Positions 1 to 5,228 of a DNA stretch of 14,328 nucleotides are shown one piece after another. The DNA comes from Proteobacteria bacterium UBA964 (GTDB lineage Bacteria; Pseudomonadota; Gammaproteobacteria; Steroidobacterales; Steroidobacteraceae), in contig DBCG01000110.1 in assembly GCA_002292945.1 (NCBI GenBank), forward strand, positions 1 to 14,328. Direction: 5' to 3'. A program made the position numbers and the translations under genes. Numbering within the stretch: the first letter of the stretch is position 1; each line of letters begins with the position of its first letter. The notes beneath the pieces are model-generated. The model had not been told where the DNA came from and made no database searches. It saw nothing but the letters and a program-made list of their open reading frames with translations.

Positions 1-21
1 GTCGCGAAGATCCTGAAGTAA
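1..21 (+). CDS. tuf: Elongation factor Tu, C-terminal end only (partial)
   Basis: Only the last six codons (V-A-K-I-L-K) and a TAA stop are inside the window. EF-Tu proteins characteristically end in a short VAK-hydrophobic tail, and tuf directly before rpsJ is the usual end of the str operon in many gammaproteobacteria. EF-Tu delivers aminoacyl-tRNA to the ribosome in the cytoplasm. The identification rests on this tail and on context, because the body of the gene is upstream of the window. A small GGCGC/GCGCC hairpin (22-34) follows the stop without a T-tract, so read-through into rpsJ is likely. Confidence 0.8.
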   Translation, partial: VAKILK

Positions 22-72
22 GGCGCGCGGCGCCCTTCCGGATCCCATTCACTTCCAGGATAACCAAAGAAA

Positions 73-384
73 ATGGCCAACCAGAACATCCGCATCAGGC
101 TCAAGGCTTTCGACCACCGCCTGATCGACACTTCCGCGCGCGAGATCGTCGAGACGGCGAAGCGCACCGGTGCCACCGTGAAGGGGCCGGTGCCGCTGCC
201 GACCAAGATGGAGCGTTACACGCTGCTGGTCAGCCCGCACGGTGACAAGGACGCGCGCGACCAGTTCGAGCTGCGCACCCACAAGCGGCTGATGGACATC
301 CTCAACCCGACCGACAAGACCGTGGACGCGTTGATGCGTCTCGAGCTGCCGGCCGGGGTGGATGTGCAGATCAAGCTGAACTGA
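73..384 (+). CDS. rpsJ: 30S ribosomal protein S10 (NusE)
   Basis: The protein has 103 residues, the usual length. It carries the family core around residues 53-72, including the SPHGDKDARDQFE segment, and ends in AGVDVQIKLN. S10 sits in the head of the small subunit and, as NusE, joins NusB and NusG in antitermination and in transcription-translation coupling. The start is preceded by a weak purine stretch (AGGA at 57-60, AAAGAAA at 66-72). It lies 51 bases after tuf with no recognisable promoter, so it is probably transcribed with the str operon. Unusually, it is separated from rplC by 331 bases; in E. coli the gap is only a few tens of bases. Confidence 0.98.
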   Translation: MANQNIRIRLKAFDHRLIDTSAREIVETAKRTGATVKGPVPLPTKMERYTLLVSPHGDKDARDQFELRTHKRLMDILNPTDKTVDALMRLELPAGVDVQIKLN

Positions 385-457
385 CGATCGACGGTCGTTG
401 TGGCCCCGGGCGCGGGGCCTCAAGGGCCGGGGGCCTTGAGGGGGTGGGCGATGGCGC
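385..457 (+). other. Post-rpsJ hairpin pair, possible weak terminator or processing site
   Basis: Two GC-rich hairpins share bases and would compete. One pairs GGCCCC (402-407) with GGGGCC (414-419). The other pairs CCTCAAGG (418-425) with CCTTGAGG (434-441) and can extend inward by two G-C pairs past a bulged G. The sequence after the second stem is GGGGTGGGCG, with no T-run, so this is not a standard intrinsic terminator. It may reduce read-through from tuf-rpsJ into rplC, or mark an mRNA 3' end. The structure is seen by eye; the role is inference. Confidence 0.45.
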
Positions 458-486
458 TTGCATCCTGCTCGAGGCCCGCTTAGAAT
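458..486 (+). promoter_or_regulatory. Predicted sigma70 promoter for rplC and the rest of the S10/spc run
   Basis: A -35-like TTGCAT (458-463) and a -10 TAGAAT (481-486, five of six to consensus) are separated by exactly 17 bases. A GC-rich discriminator (CGCGCCCC) follows, with a start expected near 493. The same TAGAAT plus CGCGC arrangement occurs upstream of rpsM, which supports it as a real promoter class in this genome. GC-rich discriminators are typical of rRNA and ribosomal protein promoters repressed by ppGpp/DksA, so stringent control is likely (inference). The -35 match is only three of six. Confidence 0.65.
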
Positions 487-647
487 TCGCGCCCCTTATT
501 TGACCCCGGGGTTGTTTCCGGGGGCGGGCCGCCGGATTCGGCGGATTCGGGCGAGGTTGGCGGCAAGCCCCCAAGGCAGGCCGTCAAGACCACTCGAAGC
601 AGCCCACGGCATCCCGCCGTCGGCCACTTCAGGTTGTCTACCTCCGC

Positions 648-676
648 TCCCGGGCGACCGGGAATGGTATTTTTTT
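648..676 (+). promoter_or_regulatory. GCGA-capped hairpin followed by U7, possible attenuator
   Basis: UCCCGG (648-653) pairs with CCGGGA (658-663) and closes a GCGA loop of the GNRA type. After six bases comes a run of seven T (670-676), the longest T-run in the window. A GC-rich stem ahead of a U-run resembles an intrinsic or NusA-assisted pause or termination site. The six-base gap makes spontaneous termination weak, so it is listed as a candidate regulated site only. Confidence 0.4.
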
Positions 677-708
677 GCGCACACCAATCGCAGTGTGCGC
701 AGGAGTGA
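664..708 (+). CDS. Candidate 14-residue leader peptide overlapping the rplC SD hairpin
   Basis: ATG at 664 opens a short frame, MVFFCAHQSQCAQE, that ends at TGA 706-708, seven bases before the rplC start. It spans the whole SD-sequestering hairpin. A ribosome translating it would melt that stem and stop beside the SD, allowing coupled initiation of rplC. There is no well-spaced Shine-Dalgarno: only CGGGA directly abuts the ATG. It may therefore be chance. It is listed because the stop position and the overlap with the hairpin are striking. Confidence 0.25.
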   Translation: MVFFCAHQSQCAQE

Positions 709-711
709 TTG
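672..711 (+). promoter_or_regulatory. SD-sequestering hairpin with possible pseudoknot before rplC
   Basis: GCGCACAC (677-684) is perfectly complementary to GTGTGCGC (693-700). The stem continues outward, with the end of the U-run (672-676) pairing to AGGAG (701-705), the rplC Shine-Dalgarno, through two A-U and three G-U pairs. The loop bases CAATC (685-689) are complementary to GATTG (707-711), just downstream of the SD. That would allow an H-type pseudoknot holding the SD in its last loop. Ribosome access to rplC would then depend on opening this element. Base pairing is seen directly; function is inferred. Confidence 0.6.
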
Positions 712-715
712 GCAC

Positions 716-1423
716 ATGACTATCGGTCTTGTTGGCCGCAAGTGCGGCATGACCCGGGTGTTCACCGAGGCGGGGGAATCCGTTCCGGTGACCGTCATCG
801 AGGTCCTCCCGAACCGTGTCACGCAGGTCAAGACCGCCGCCAAGGACGGTTACCGCGCGATCCAGGTCACCTATGGCGCGCGCCGCCCTCAGTTGGTCGG
901 TAAGGCGCTCTCCGGCCATTTCGCCAAGGCAGGCACTGCGCCGGGCAAGGCGCTGCTCGAGTTCCGCCTCGCCGACAAGGAAGGCGATGACCTCGCCGTC
1001 GGCGCTGAGATCAAGGCCGATATCTTCAAGGCCGGCCAGGTGGTCGATGTCACCGGGACCACCATCGGTAAGGGTTTCGCCGGCACCATGAAGCGGCATA
1101 ACTTCGCCGGCCACAACGCCTCGCACGGTGTGTCGGTCTCGCACCGTACGCCGGGCTCGATCGGTCAGCGTCAGACGCCGGGCCGCGTGTTCCAGGGCAA
1201 GCGCATGTCGGGCCACATGGGCGTCGTGCGCCGCACCACCGAGAACCTGAAGGTCGTCGAGGTGGATGCCGAGCGCAACCTCGTGCTGGTTCGCGGTGCG
1301 GTGCCGGGTTCGGAGGGTGGCCAGGTCGTCATCCGTCCCTCGCTGAAGGCGGCGCGTCTCGCCAAGCGCAACAAGATCATCCCGACCAAGGCGGCCGCCG
1401 CGGCCAAGCCTGGCAAGAAGTGA
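716..1423 (+). CDS. rplC: 50S ribosomal protein L3
   Basis: This 235-residue protein is somewhat longer than E. coli L3 (209). It starts MTIGLVGRKCGMTRVF, the family N-terminus, and has the GSIGQRQTPGRVF loop near residues 147-159 that reaches the peptidyl transferase centre. Q151 matches the glutamine methylated by PrmB in E. coli. The extra length is partly a Lys/Ala-rich tail (about 211-235). L3 is an early assembly protein that binds 23S rRNA. The ATG at 716 has AGGAG at 701-705. The frame stays open upstream to 458, but that stretch has no L3 homology, so the start is at 716. It heads the transcript from the predicted 458-486 promoter. Confidence 0.97.
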   Translation: MTIGLVGRKCGMTRVFTEAGESVPVTVIEVLPNRVTQVKTAAKDGYRAIQVTYGARRPQLVGKALSGHFAKAGTAPGKALLEFRLADKEGDDLAVGAEIKADIFKAGQVVDVTGTTIGKGFAGTMKRHNFAGHNASHGVSVSHRTPGSIGQRQTPGRVFQGKRMSGHMGVVRRTTENLKVVEVDAERNLVLVRGAVPGSEGGQVVIRPSLKAARLAKRNKIIPTKAAAAAKPGKK

Positions 1424-1440
1424 CCCGGAGCTAACAGGTC

Positions 1441-2046
1441 ATGAAGATCAAGATCGCAGGCGGCTCCAACGAGCTGCAACTTTCCGAGGCCGCTTTCGGC
1501 CACGAGTACAACGAAGCGTTGGTCCATCAGGTCGTCACCGCCTACCGCAATGCCGGTCGCGCCGGTACCAAGGCCCAGTTGACCAAGGCCGAGGTCCGTG
1601 GTGGCGGCAAGAAGCCGCACAGCCAGAAAGGCACCGGTCAGGCGCGTGCGGGTTCGAGCCGCAGCCCGATCTGGGTGGGCGGTGGCCGCGCGTTCGCCGC
1701 CAAGCCGCGTGATTTCGCCCAGAAGGTCAACCGCAAGATGTACCGCGGCGCGCTGCGCTCGATGCTCTCGGAGCTCGTGCGTCAGGACCGGCTCATCGTC
1801 ACGCAGGGCATCGACCTCGAAGCCCCGAAGACCCGCCTGCTGGCGGCGCAGCTGAAGTCCATGGCGCTCAGCCATGTGCTGATCGTCGTCGAGGCCATCG
1901 ACGAGAAGCTGTTCCTCGCAGCGCGCAACCTGCCGCATGTCGAAGTGCTGCCCGTCACCGCGTTGAATCCGCTCGCGCTCGTCAGCTACGACAAGGTGCT
2001 GATGACCGTCGGCGCCGTCAAACTCATCGAGGAGCGCCTGCAATGA
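1441..2046 (+). CDS. rplD: 50S ribosomal protein L4
   Basis: The 201-residue length matches the family. The long basic loop that lines the exit tunnel is at about residues 45-95, with the conserved KKPHSQKGTGQARAGSSRSP segment. The C-terminal globular domain ends KLIEERLQ. In E. coli L4 is also the autogenous regulator of the S10 operon, acting on the leader mRNA through transcription attenuation and translation. L4 is therefore the prime candidate ligand for the structured rplC leader upstream (inference). GGAG at 1427-1430 precedes the ATG by ten bases. The stop overlaps the rplW start as ATGA, indicating translational coupling. Confidence 0.97.
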   Translation: MKIKIAGGSNELQLSEAAFGHEYNEALVHQVVTAYRNAGRAGTKAQLTKAEVRGGGKKPHSQKGTGQARAGSSRSPIWVGGGRAFAAKPRDFAQKVNRKMYRGALRSMLSELVRQDRLIVTQGIDLEAPKTRLLAAQLKSMALSHVLIVVEAIDEKLFLAARNLPHVEVLPVTALNPLALVSYDKVLMTVGAVKLIEERLQ

Positions 2047-2363
2047 GCGCCGTCGTCTCCACCCTCAGCCCCGAGCGCTTGATGAGCGTGCTGGTGGCCC
2101 CGCACATCACCGAAAAGACCGCGCTCGCCATGCAGAACGCGAACCAGTACGCGTTCCGCGTGCGGCGTGATGCGACGAAGCCTGACATCAAGGCCGCCGT
2201 CGAACTGATGTTCGAGGTCAAGGTCGCCGCGGTAAACGTGGTGAACGAATCGGGCAAGACCCGCCGCTTCGGCAAGACGCCGGGCCGCACCCAGGATTGG
2301 AAAAAGGCCTACGTGAGCCTCGCGCCGGGCCAGACCATCGACTACGAATCGAGGAAGGGCTGA
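2043..2363 (+). CDS. rplW: 50S ribosomal protein L23
   Basis: The protein has 106 residues and carries the L23 signature VAPHITEKTALAMQNANQY at about residues 17-35, with the extended rRNA-binding region GKTRRFGKTPGRTQDWKKAYV towards the C-terminus. L23 sits at the tunnel exit and docks trigger factor, SRP and the SecY translocon. The ATG overlaps the rplD stop (ATGA), with GAGGAG at 2029-2034 inside rplD. A second ATG at 2082 (MSVLVAPHITEK) would give a shorter form closer to the core, but it lacks the coupled position. The stop TGA shares its A with the rplB ATG. Confidence 0.96.
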   Translation: MSAVVSTLSPERLMSVLVAPHITEKTALAMQNANQYAFRVRRDATKPDIKAAVELMFEVKVAAVNVVNESGKTRRFGKTPGRTQDWKKAYVSLAPGQTIDYESRKG

Positions 2364-3199
2364 TGGCACTCGTCAAGATGAAACCGACGTCGCCGGGCAC
2401 CCGGTTCGTCGTCAAGGTCGACAAGTCGCACCTGTGGAAGGGCGGGCCGTACGAGCCGCTCACCACCAGCCAGAGCAAGACCGGTGGGCGCAACAGCTAC
2501 GGTCGCATCACCACCCGTCACAAGGGCGGCGGTGCGCACCAGAAGTACCGCATCATCGACTTCAAGCGCGACAAGGACGGCATCAAGGGTACCGTCGAGC
2601 GTATCGAGCACGACCCGAACCGCACCGCGCACATCGCCCTCATCAAGTACGCCGATGGCGAGCGTCGCTACATCCTCGCGCCCAAGGGCGTGGTGCCGGG
2701 CGATGAGATCCGCTCGGGTGCCGACTCGCCGATCAAGCCCGGCAACGCGATGCAGCTGCGCCATGTCCCGGTCGGCTCCACCGTGCACAACGTCGAACTG
2801 AAGCCCGGCAAGGGCGGGCAGTTGGCGCGCAGCGCCGGCAATTCCGTGCAGTACACCGCCCGCGAAGGCATCCACGCGTACATCCGTCTGAAGTCCGGTG
2901 AGACCCGCAAGGTCCACATCGACTGCCGCGCCACCATCGGCGAGATGAGCAACGGCGAGCACAACCTGCGCAGCTACGGCAAGGCCGGTGCGAAGCGTTG
3001 GCTCGGCATCCGCCCGACGGTGCGCGGACTCGCGATGAACCCCGTCGACCACCCGCACGGTGGTGGTGAGGGCAAGTCCGGCCAAGGCAATCCGCATCCG
3101 GTCTCGCCTTGGGGCTGGAACACCAAGGGCAAGAAGACCCGCACCAACAAGCGCACGACCCACATGATCGTGCAGCGCCGCCAGAACAAGATCCGCTGA
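2363..3199 (+). CDS. rplB: 50S ribosomal protein L2
   Basis: The protein has 278 residues, slightly above E. coli L2 (273). It has the RNA-binding beta-barrel and SH3-like domains and the near-universal AMNPVDHPHGGGEGK motif around residues 224-238. H230 corresponds to the histidine (His229 in E. coli) important for peptidyl transferase activity. The C-terminus reads TKGKKTRTNKRTTHMIVQRRQNKIR in successive blocks, with a few extra residues compared with E. coli. L2 is needed for subunit association. The start is the ATG of a TGATG overlap with rplW, preceded by GAGGA (2351-2355). The stop codon sits in the loop of a perfect 7-bp hairpin (3190-3206). Confidence 0.98.
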   Translation: MALVKMKPTSPGTRFVVKVDKSHLWKGGPYEPLTTSQSKTGGRNSYGRITTRHKGGGAHQKYRIIDFKRDKDGIKGTVERIEHDPNRTAHIALIKYADGERRYILAPKGVVPGDEIRSGADSPIKPGNAMQLRHVPVGSTVHNVELKPGKGGQLARSAGNSVQYTAREGIHAYIRLKSGETRKVHIDCRATIGEMSNGEHNLRSYGKAGAKRWLGIRPTVRGLAMNPVDHPHGGGEGKSGQGNPHPVSPWGWNTKGKKTRTNKRTTHMIVQRRQNKIR

Positions 3200-3206
3200 G
3201 CGGATC
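3190..3206 (+). promoter_or_regulatory. Stop-codon hairpin at the rplB-rpsS junction
   Basis: GATCCGC (3190-3196) and GCGGATC (3200-3206) form a perfect 7-bp inverted repeat whose three-base loop is the rplB TGA stop. A terminating ribosome would disrupt it, and it lies just before the rpsS SD (AGGAG, 3215-3219). No T-run follows, so it is not a terminator. A role in mRNA stability or coupling is speculation. Confidence 0.5.
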
Positions 3207-3225
3207 CAGGATTTAGGAGCACACC

Positions 3226-3501
3226 GTGCCGCGTTCACTCAAAAAAGGCCCGTTCGTCGACCTGCACCTCGAAAAGAAGGTCGCGGTCGCCGTCGCCAAG
3301 AACGATCGCAAGCCCATCAAGACCTGGTCGCGCCGCTCCATGGTGCTGCCTGAGATGGTGGGTCTCACCATCGCCGTGCACAACGGCAAGCAGCACATCC
3401 CGGTGCTCGTCACCGAGAACATGGTCGGGCACAAGCTCGGCGAGTTCTCCCCCACCCGCACCTTCAAGTCGCACTCCGGCGACAAGAAGGTCTCGGCCTG
3501 A
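3226..3501 (+). CDS. rpsS: 30S ribosomal protein S19
   Basis: The product is 91 residues, as is typical, starting MPRSLKKGPFVD and carrying the S19 signature with the basic segment KTWSRRSMVLPEMVG and GHKLGEFSPTRTFKSH near the C-terminus. S19 forms a head complex with S13 and contacts the A-site finger of 23S rRNA. It uses a GTG start (3226), six bases after AGGAG (3215-3219). The spacing of 26 bases from rplB is one of the larger gaps in the S10 part. The TGA stop lies in a CTGA loop of a small hairpin that pairs part of the rplV SD. Confidence 0.97.
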   Translation: MPRSLKKGPFVDLHLEKKVAVAVAKNDRKPIKTWSRRSMVLPEMVGLTIAVHNGKQHIPVLVTENMVGHKLGEFSPTRTFKSHSGDKKVSA

Positions 3502-3518
3502 GCCGGGGAGAGATGCAG

Positions 3519-3860
3519 ATGGAAGTCACCGCCAAACTCAAGCACGCGCGCATCTCGCCGCAGAAGTGCCGCCTCGTCGCCGATCAGGTGCGCGGAAAGC
3601 CCGTGGGCAATGCGCTCGCGACGCTGCGTTTCATGCCTAAGAAGGGCGCCGAGATCGTCCTCAAGGTGCTGCAGTCGGCCATCGCCAACGCCGAGAACAA
3701 CAACGGCGCCGATATCGACGAGCTCAAGGTCTATCGGATCATGGTCGACACCGCACCGGTGCTGAAGCGCTTCGCCGCTCGCGCCAAAGGCCGCGGTGCC
3801 CGCATCGTGAAGCGCAACAGCCACATCACCGTCGTGGTCAGCGACGGCAGGAAGGACTGA
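3519..3860 (+). CDS. rplV: 50S ribosomal protein L22
   Basis: The product from this start is 113 residues, close to E. coli L22 (110). It begins MEVTAKLKHARISPQK, which aligns directly with the E. coli N-terminus. L22 lines the exit tunnel through the long beta-hairpin seen here around residues 78-102 (ARAKGRGARIVKRNSHITVVV). Two ATGs are possible. The one at 3513 (MQMEV) is only two bases from the SD GGGGAG (3505-3510), whereas 3519 is eight bases away and fits the family start, so 3519 is preferred. The gene is three bases from rpsC. Confidence 0.95.
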   Translation: MEVTAKLKHARISPQKCRLVADQVRGKPVGNALATLRFMPKKGAEIVLKVLQSAIANAENNNGADIDELKVYRIMVDTAPVLKRFAARAKGRGARIVKRNSHITVVVSDGRKD

Positions 3861-3863
3861 TCC

Positions 3864-4592
3864 ATGGGCCAGAAAGTCAATCCGATCGGCATCCGCCTCG
3901 GCATCACCCGCGAGTGGACCTCGAAGTGGTACGCCTCGAAGCGTCAGTTCCCGCTGCATGTCCACACGGACTTCCGCGTCCGCGAGTTCCTGCGGAAGAA
4001 GCTGGCTGAGGCCTCGGTGTCCACGATCCAGATCGAGCGTGCCGCCAACAAGGTCAGCATCACGATCCAGACGGCGCGTCCTGGTATCGTCATCGGCAAG
4101 AAGGGCGAGGACATCGACAAGCTGCGCCAAGAGACGGCGAAGATGCTCGGCCGCCCGGTCTCCGACATCCGCATCAACATCTCGGAGATCCGCAAGCCCG
4201 AGCTCGATGCGAAGCTCGTCGCCGACGGTATCGCGCAGCAGATCGAGAAGCGCGTGATGTTCCGTCGCGCGATGAAGCGCGCCGTGATGAGCACGATGCG
4301 CAGCGGCGCGCTCGGCGTGAAGGTGCGCCTCTCGGGTCGCCTGAACGGTTCCGAGATCGCCCGCACCGAGAGTTCCCGTGAAGGCCGCGTCCCGCTGCAC
4401 ACCTTCCGTGCCGACATCGACTACGCCCTCGGCGAGGCGCGTACGACCTACGGCGTGATCGGCGTCAAGGTCTGGATCTTCAAGGGTGAGGTCTTCGAGA
4501 AGGAAGACATGTCGAAGGACGCCCCGGAAGCCGAGATCGCCGCGGCTGATGCTGCTGTCTCGACGCCGCCCGCTGCGGCGCCGGCGGTCTGA
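3864..4592 (+). CDS. rpsC: 30S ribosomal protein S3
   Basis: The protein has 242 residues, with an N-terminal extended region, a type II KH domain with GKKG at 78-81, and the conserved C-terminal domain (VMFRRAMKRAV near 131-141, then GRVPLHTFRADIDY, TTYGVIGVKVWIFKGE). Basic residues in the first of these segments belong to the mRNA helicase site at the entry tunnel described for E. coli S3. The tail after residue 213 is acidic then Ala/Pro-rich, a low-complexity extension. AAGGA (3852-3856) gives a seven-base spacing. The stop and the rplP SD lie in the loop of a 5-bp hairpin (4584-4602). Confidence 0.98.
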   Translation: MGQKVNPIGIRLGITREWTSKWYASKRQFPLHVHTDFRVREFLRKKLAEASVSTIQIERAANKVSITIQTARPGIVIGKKGEDIDKLRQETAKMLGRPVSDIRINISEIRKPELDAKLVADGIAQQIEKRVMFRRAMKRAVMSTMRSGALGVKVRLSGRLNGSEIARTESSREGRVPLHTFRADIDYALGEARTTYGVIGVKVWIFKGEVFEKEDMSKDAPEAEIAAADAAVSTPPAAAPAV

Positions 4593-4606
4593 GGAGCACC
4601 GCAGCC

Positions 4607-5020
4607 ATGATGCAACCCAAGCGAACCAAGTACCGCAAGCAGTTCAAGGGCGACAACGCCGGGCTTGCGCAGCGCGGCAACTCCGTCGCGTTCGGAGAGT
4701 TCGGCCTCAAGGCCACCGAGCGCGCGCGCATGACTGCGCGCGAGATCGAAGCTGCCCGTCGTGCCATGGCCCGTGCCGTGAAGCGCGGTGGCCAGATCTG
4801 GATCCGCGTCTTCCCCGATGTGCCGGTCTCCAAGAAGCCCCTCGAAGTCCGCATGGGCGCGGGCAAGGGCAACGTGGAGTACTGGATCGCCAAGGTGAAG
4901 CCCGGAAAGATCCTCTTCGAGATGGAAGGGGTCGACGAGAAGACCGCACGCGAGGCGTTCCGGTTGGCCGGCGCCAAGCTTTCGGTCACTACATCTTTCG
5001 TGAAGCGGCAGGTGCGCTGA
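4607..5020 (+). CDS. rplP: 50S ribosomal protein L16
   Basis: The product is 137 residues, as usual. It starts MMQPKRTKYRKQFKG and contains GQIWIRVFPDVPVSKKP followed by VRMGAGKGNVEYW. R82 corresponds to the arginine hydroxylated by YcfD/RoxA in E. coli. L16 organises the A-site region and is a late assembly protein. The first of two consecutive ATGs (4607) is chosen because the family has one residue between Met and QPKR. SD GAGGAG is at 4591-4596, overlapping the rpsC stop. The rpmC start follows one base after its stop. Confidence 0.97.
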   Translation: MMQPKRTKYRKQFKGDNAGLAQRGNSVAFGEFGLKATERARMTAREIEAARRAMARAVKRGGQIWIRVFPDVPVSKKPLEVRMGAGKGNVEYWIAKVKPGKILFEMEGVDEKTAREAFRLAGAKLSVTTSFVKRQVR

Positions 5021-5021
5021 C

Positions 5022-5225
5022 ATGAACGCCAAGGAACTGCGCGGCAAGAACTCGCGCGATCTCAACCAGGACCTGCTCAAGGCACGCCGCGAGCAGTTCT
5101 CGCTGCGGATGCAGCGCGCCACCGGGCAAGCCGTCAAGCCGCACGACTTCGGTCGCGTGCGCAAGGACATCGCTCGCTTGAAGACGGTGCTCGCCGAGAA
5201 GGCCGCGAAGGAGCCGGGGAAGTAA
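5022..5225 (+). CDS. rpmC: 50S ribosomal protein L29
   Basis: This small 67-residue two-helix protein starts MNAKELRGKN and has the conserved LLKARREQFSLRMQRATGQ helix and the VRKDIARLKTVL helix. L29 lies beside L23 at the tunnel exit and helps dock targeting factors. It begins one base after the rplP stop with no strong SD, so coupled translation is likely. The gene order rplP-rpmC-rpsQ is invariant in this operon, which supports the assignment of so short a protein. Confidence 0.95.
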   Translation: MNAKELRGKNSRDLNQDLLKARREQFSLRMQRATGQAVKPHDFGRVRKDIARLKTVLAEKAAKEPGK

Positions 5226-5228
5226 GCC

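Larger units (their letters stand above)
493..715 (+). promoter_or_regulatory. Structured 5' leader of rplC, candidate r-protein autoregulatory RNA
   Basis: About 220 nt lie between the predicted transcription start and the rplC ATG. By eye the RNA can form: CCCCGG/CCGGGG (504-509/518-523); CCGCCG/CGGCGG closing a GAUU loop (529-534/539-544); ACGGC/GCCGU (606-610/616-620), possibly inside GGCCG/CGGCC (579-583/621-625); AGGU/ACCU (631-634/640-643); a GCGA-capped stem (648-663); and a long stem that includes the Shine-Dalgarno (672-705). In E. coli the S10 leader, upstream of rpsJ, is bound by L4, which controls both transcription attenuation and translation. This leader lies one gene later, before L3 and L4. 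The analogy is inference; the hairpins are visible pairings, not computed folds. Confidence 0.55.

Noticed and set aside
402..441. Intrinsic terminator after rpsJ
   Set aside because: Stems are strong but followed by G-rich sequence rather than a T-run, so it is kept only as a hairpin element of unknown role.
451..483. Ten-codon ORF MALASCSRPA as a leader peptide of rplC
   Set aside because: It lies upstream of the predicted transcription start and overlaps the promoter, and it has no well-placed SD.
458..715. N-terminal extension of L3 by 86 residues, as the frame is open from an ATG at 458
   Set aside because: The extension has no L3 homology, is Pro/Arg-rich as expected of translated GC-rich non-coding DNA, and begins within the predicted promoter. 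The ATG at 716 has an SD and the family N-terminus.
3513..3518. rplV start at the first ATG (MQMEV)
   Set aside because: The SD GGGGAG ends only two bases before it. The ATG six bases later has proper spacing and aligns with known L22 N-termini.
4584..4602. Hairpin GCGGT/ACCGC presenting the rplP SD in its loop, as a regulatory switch
   Set aside because: It has only five pairs, and such stems are expected often at this GC content; nothing else supports regulation.
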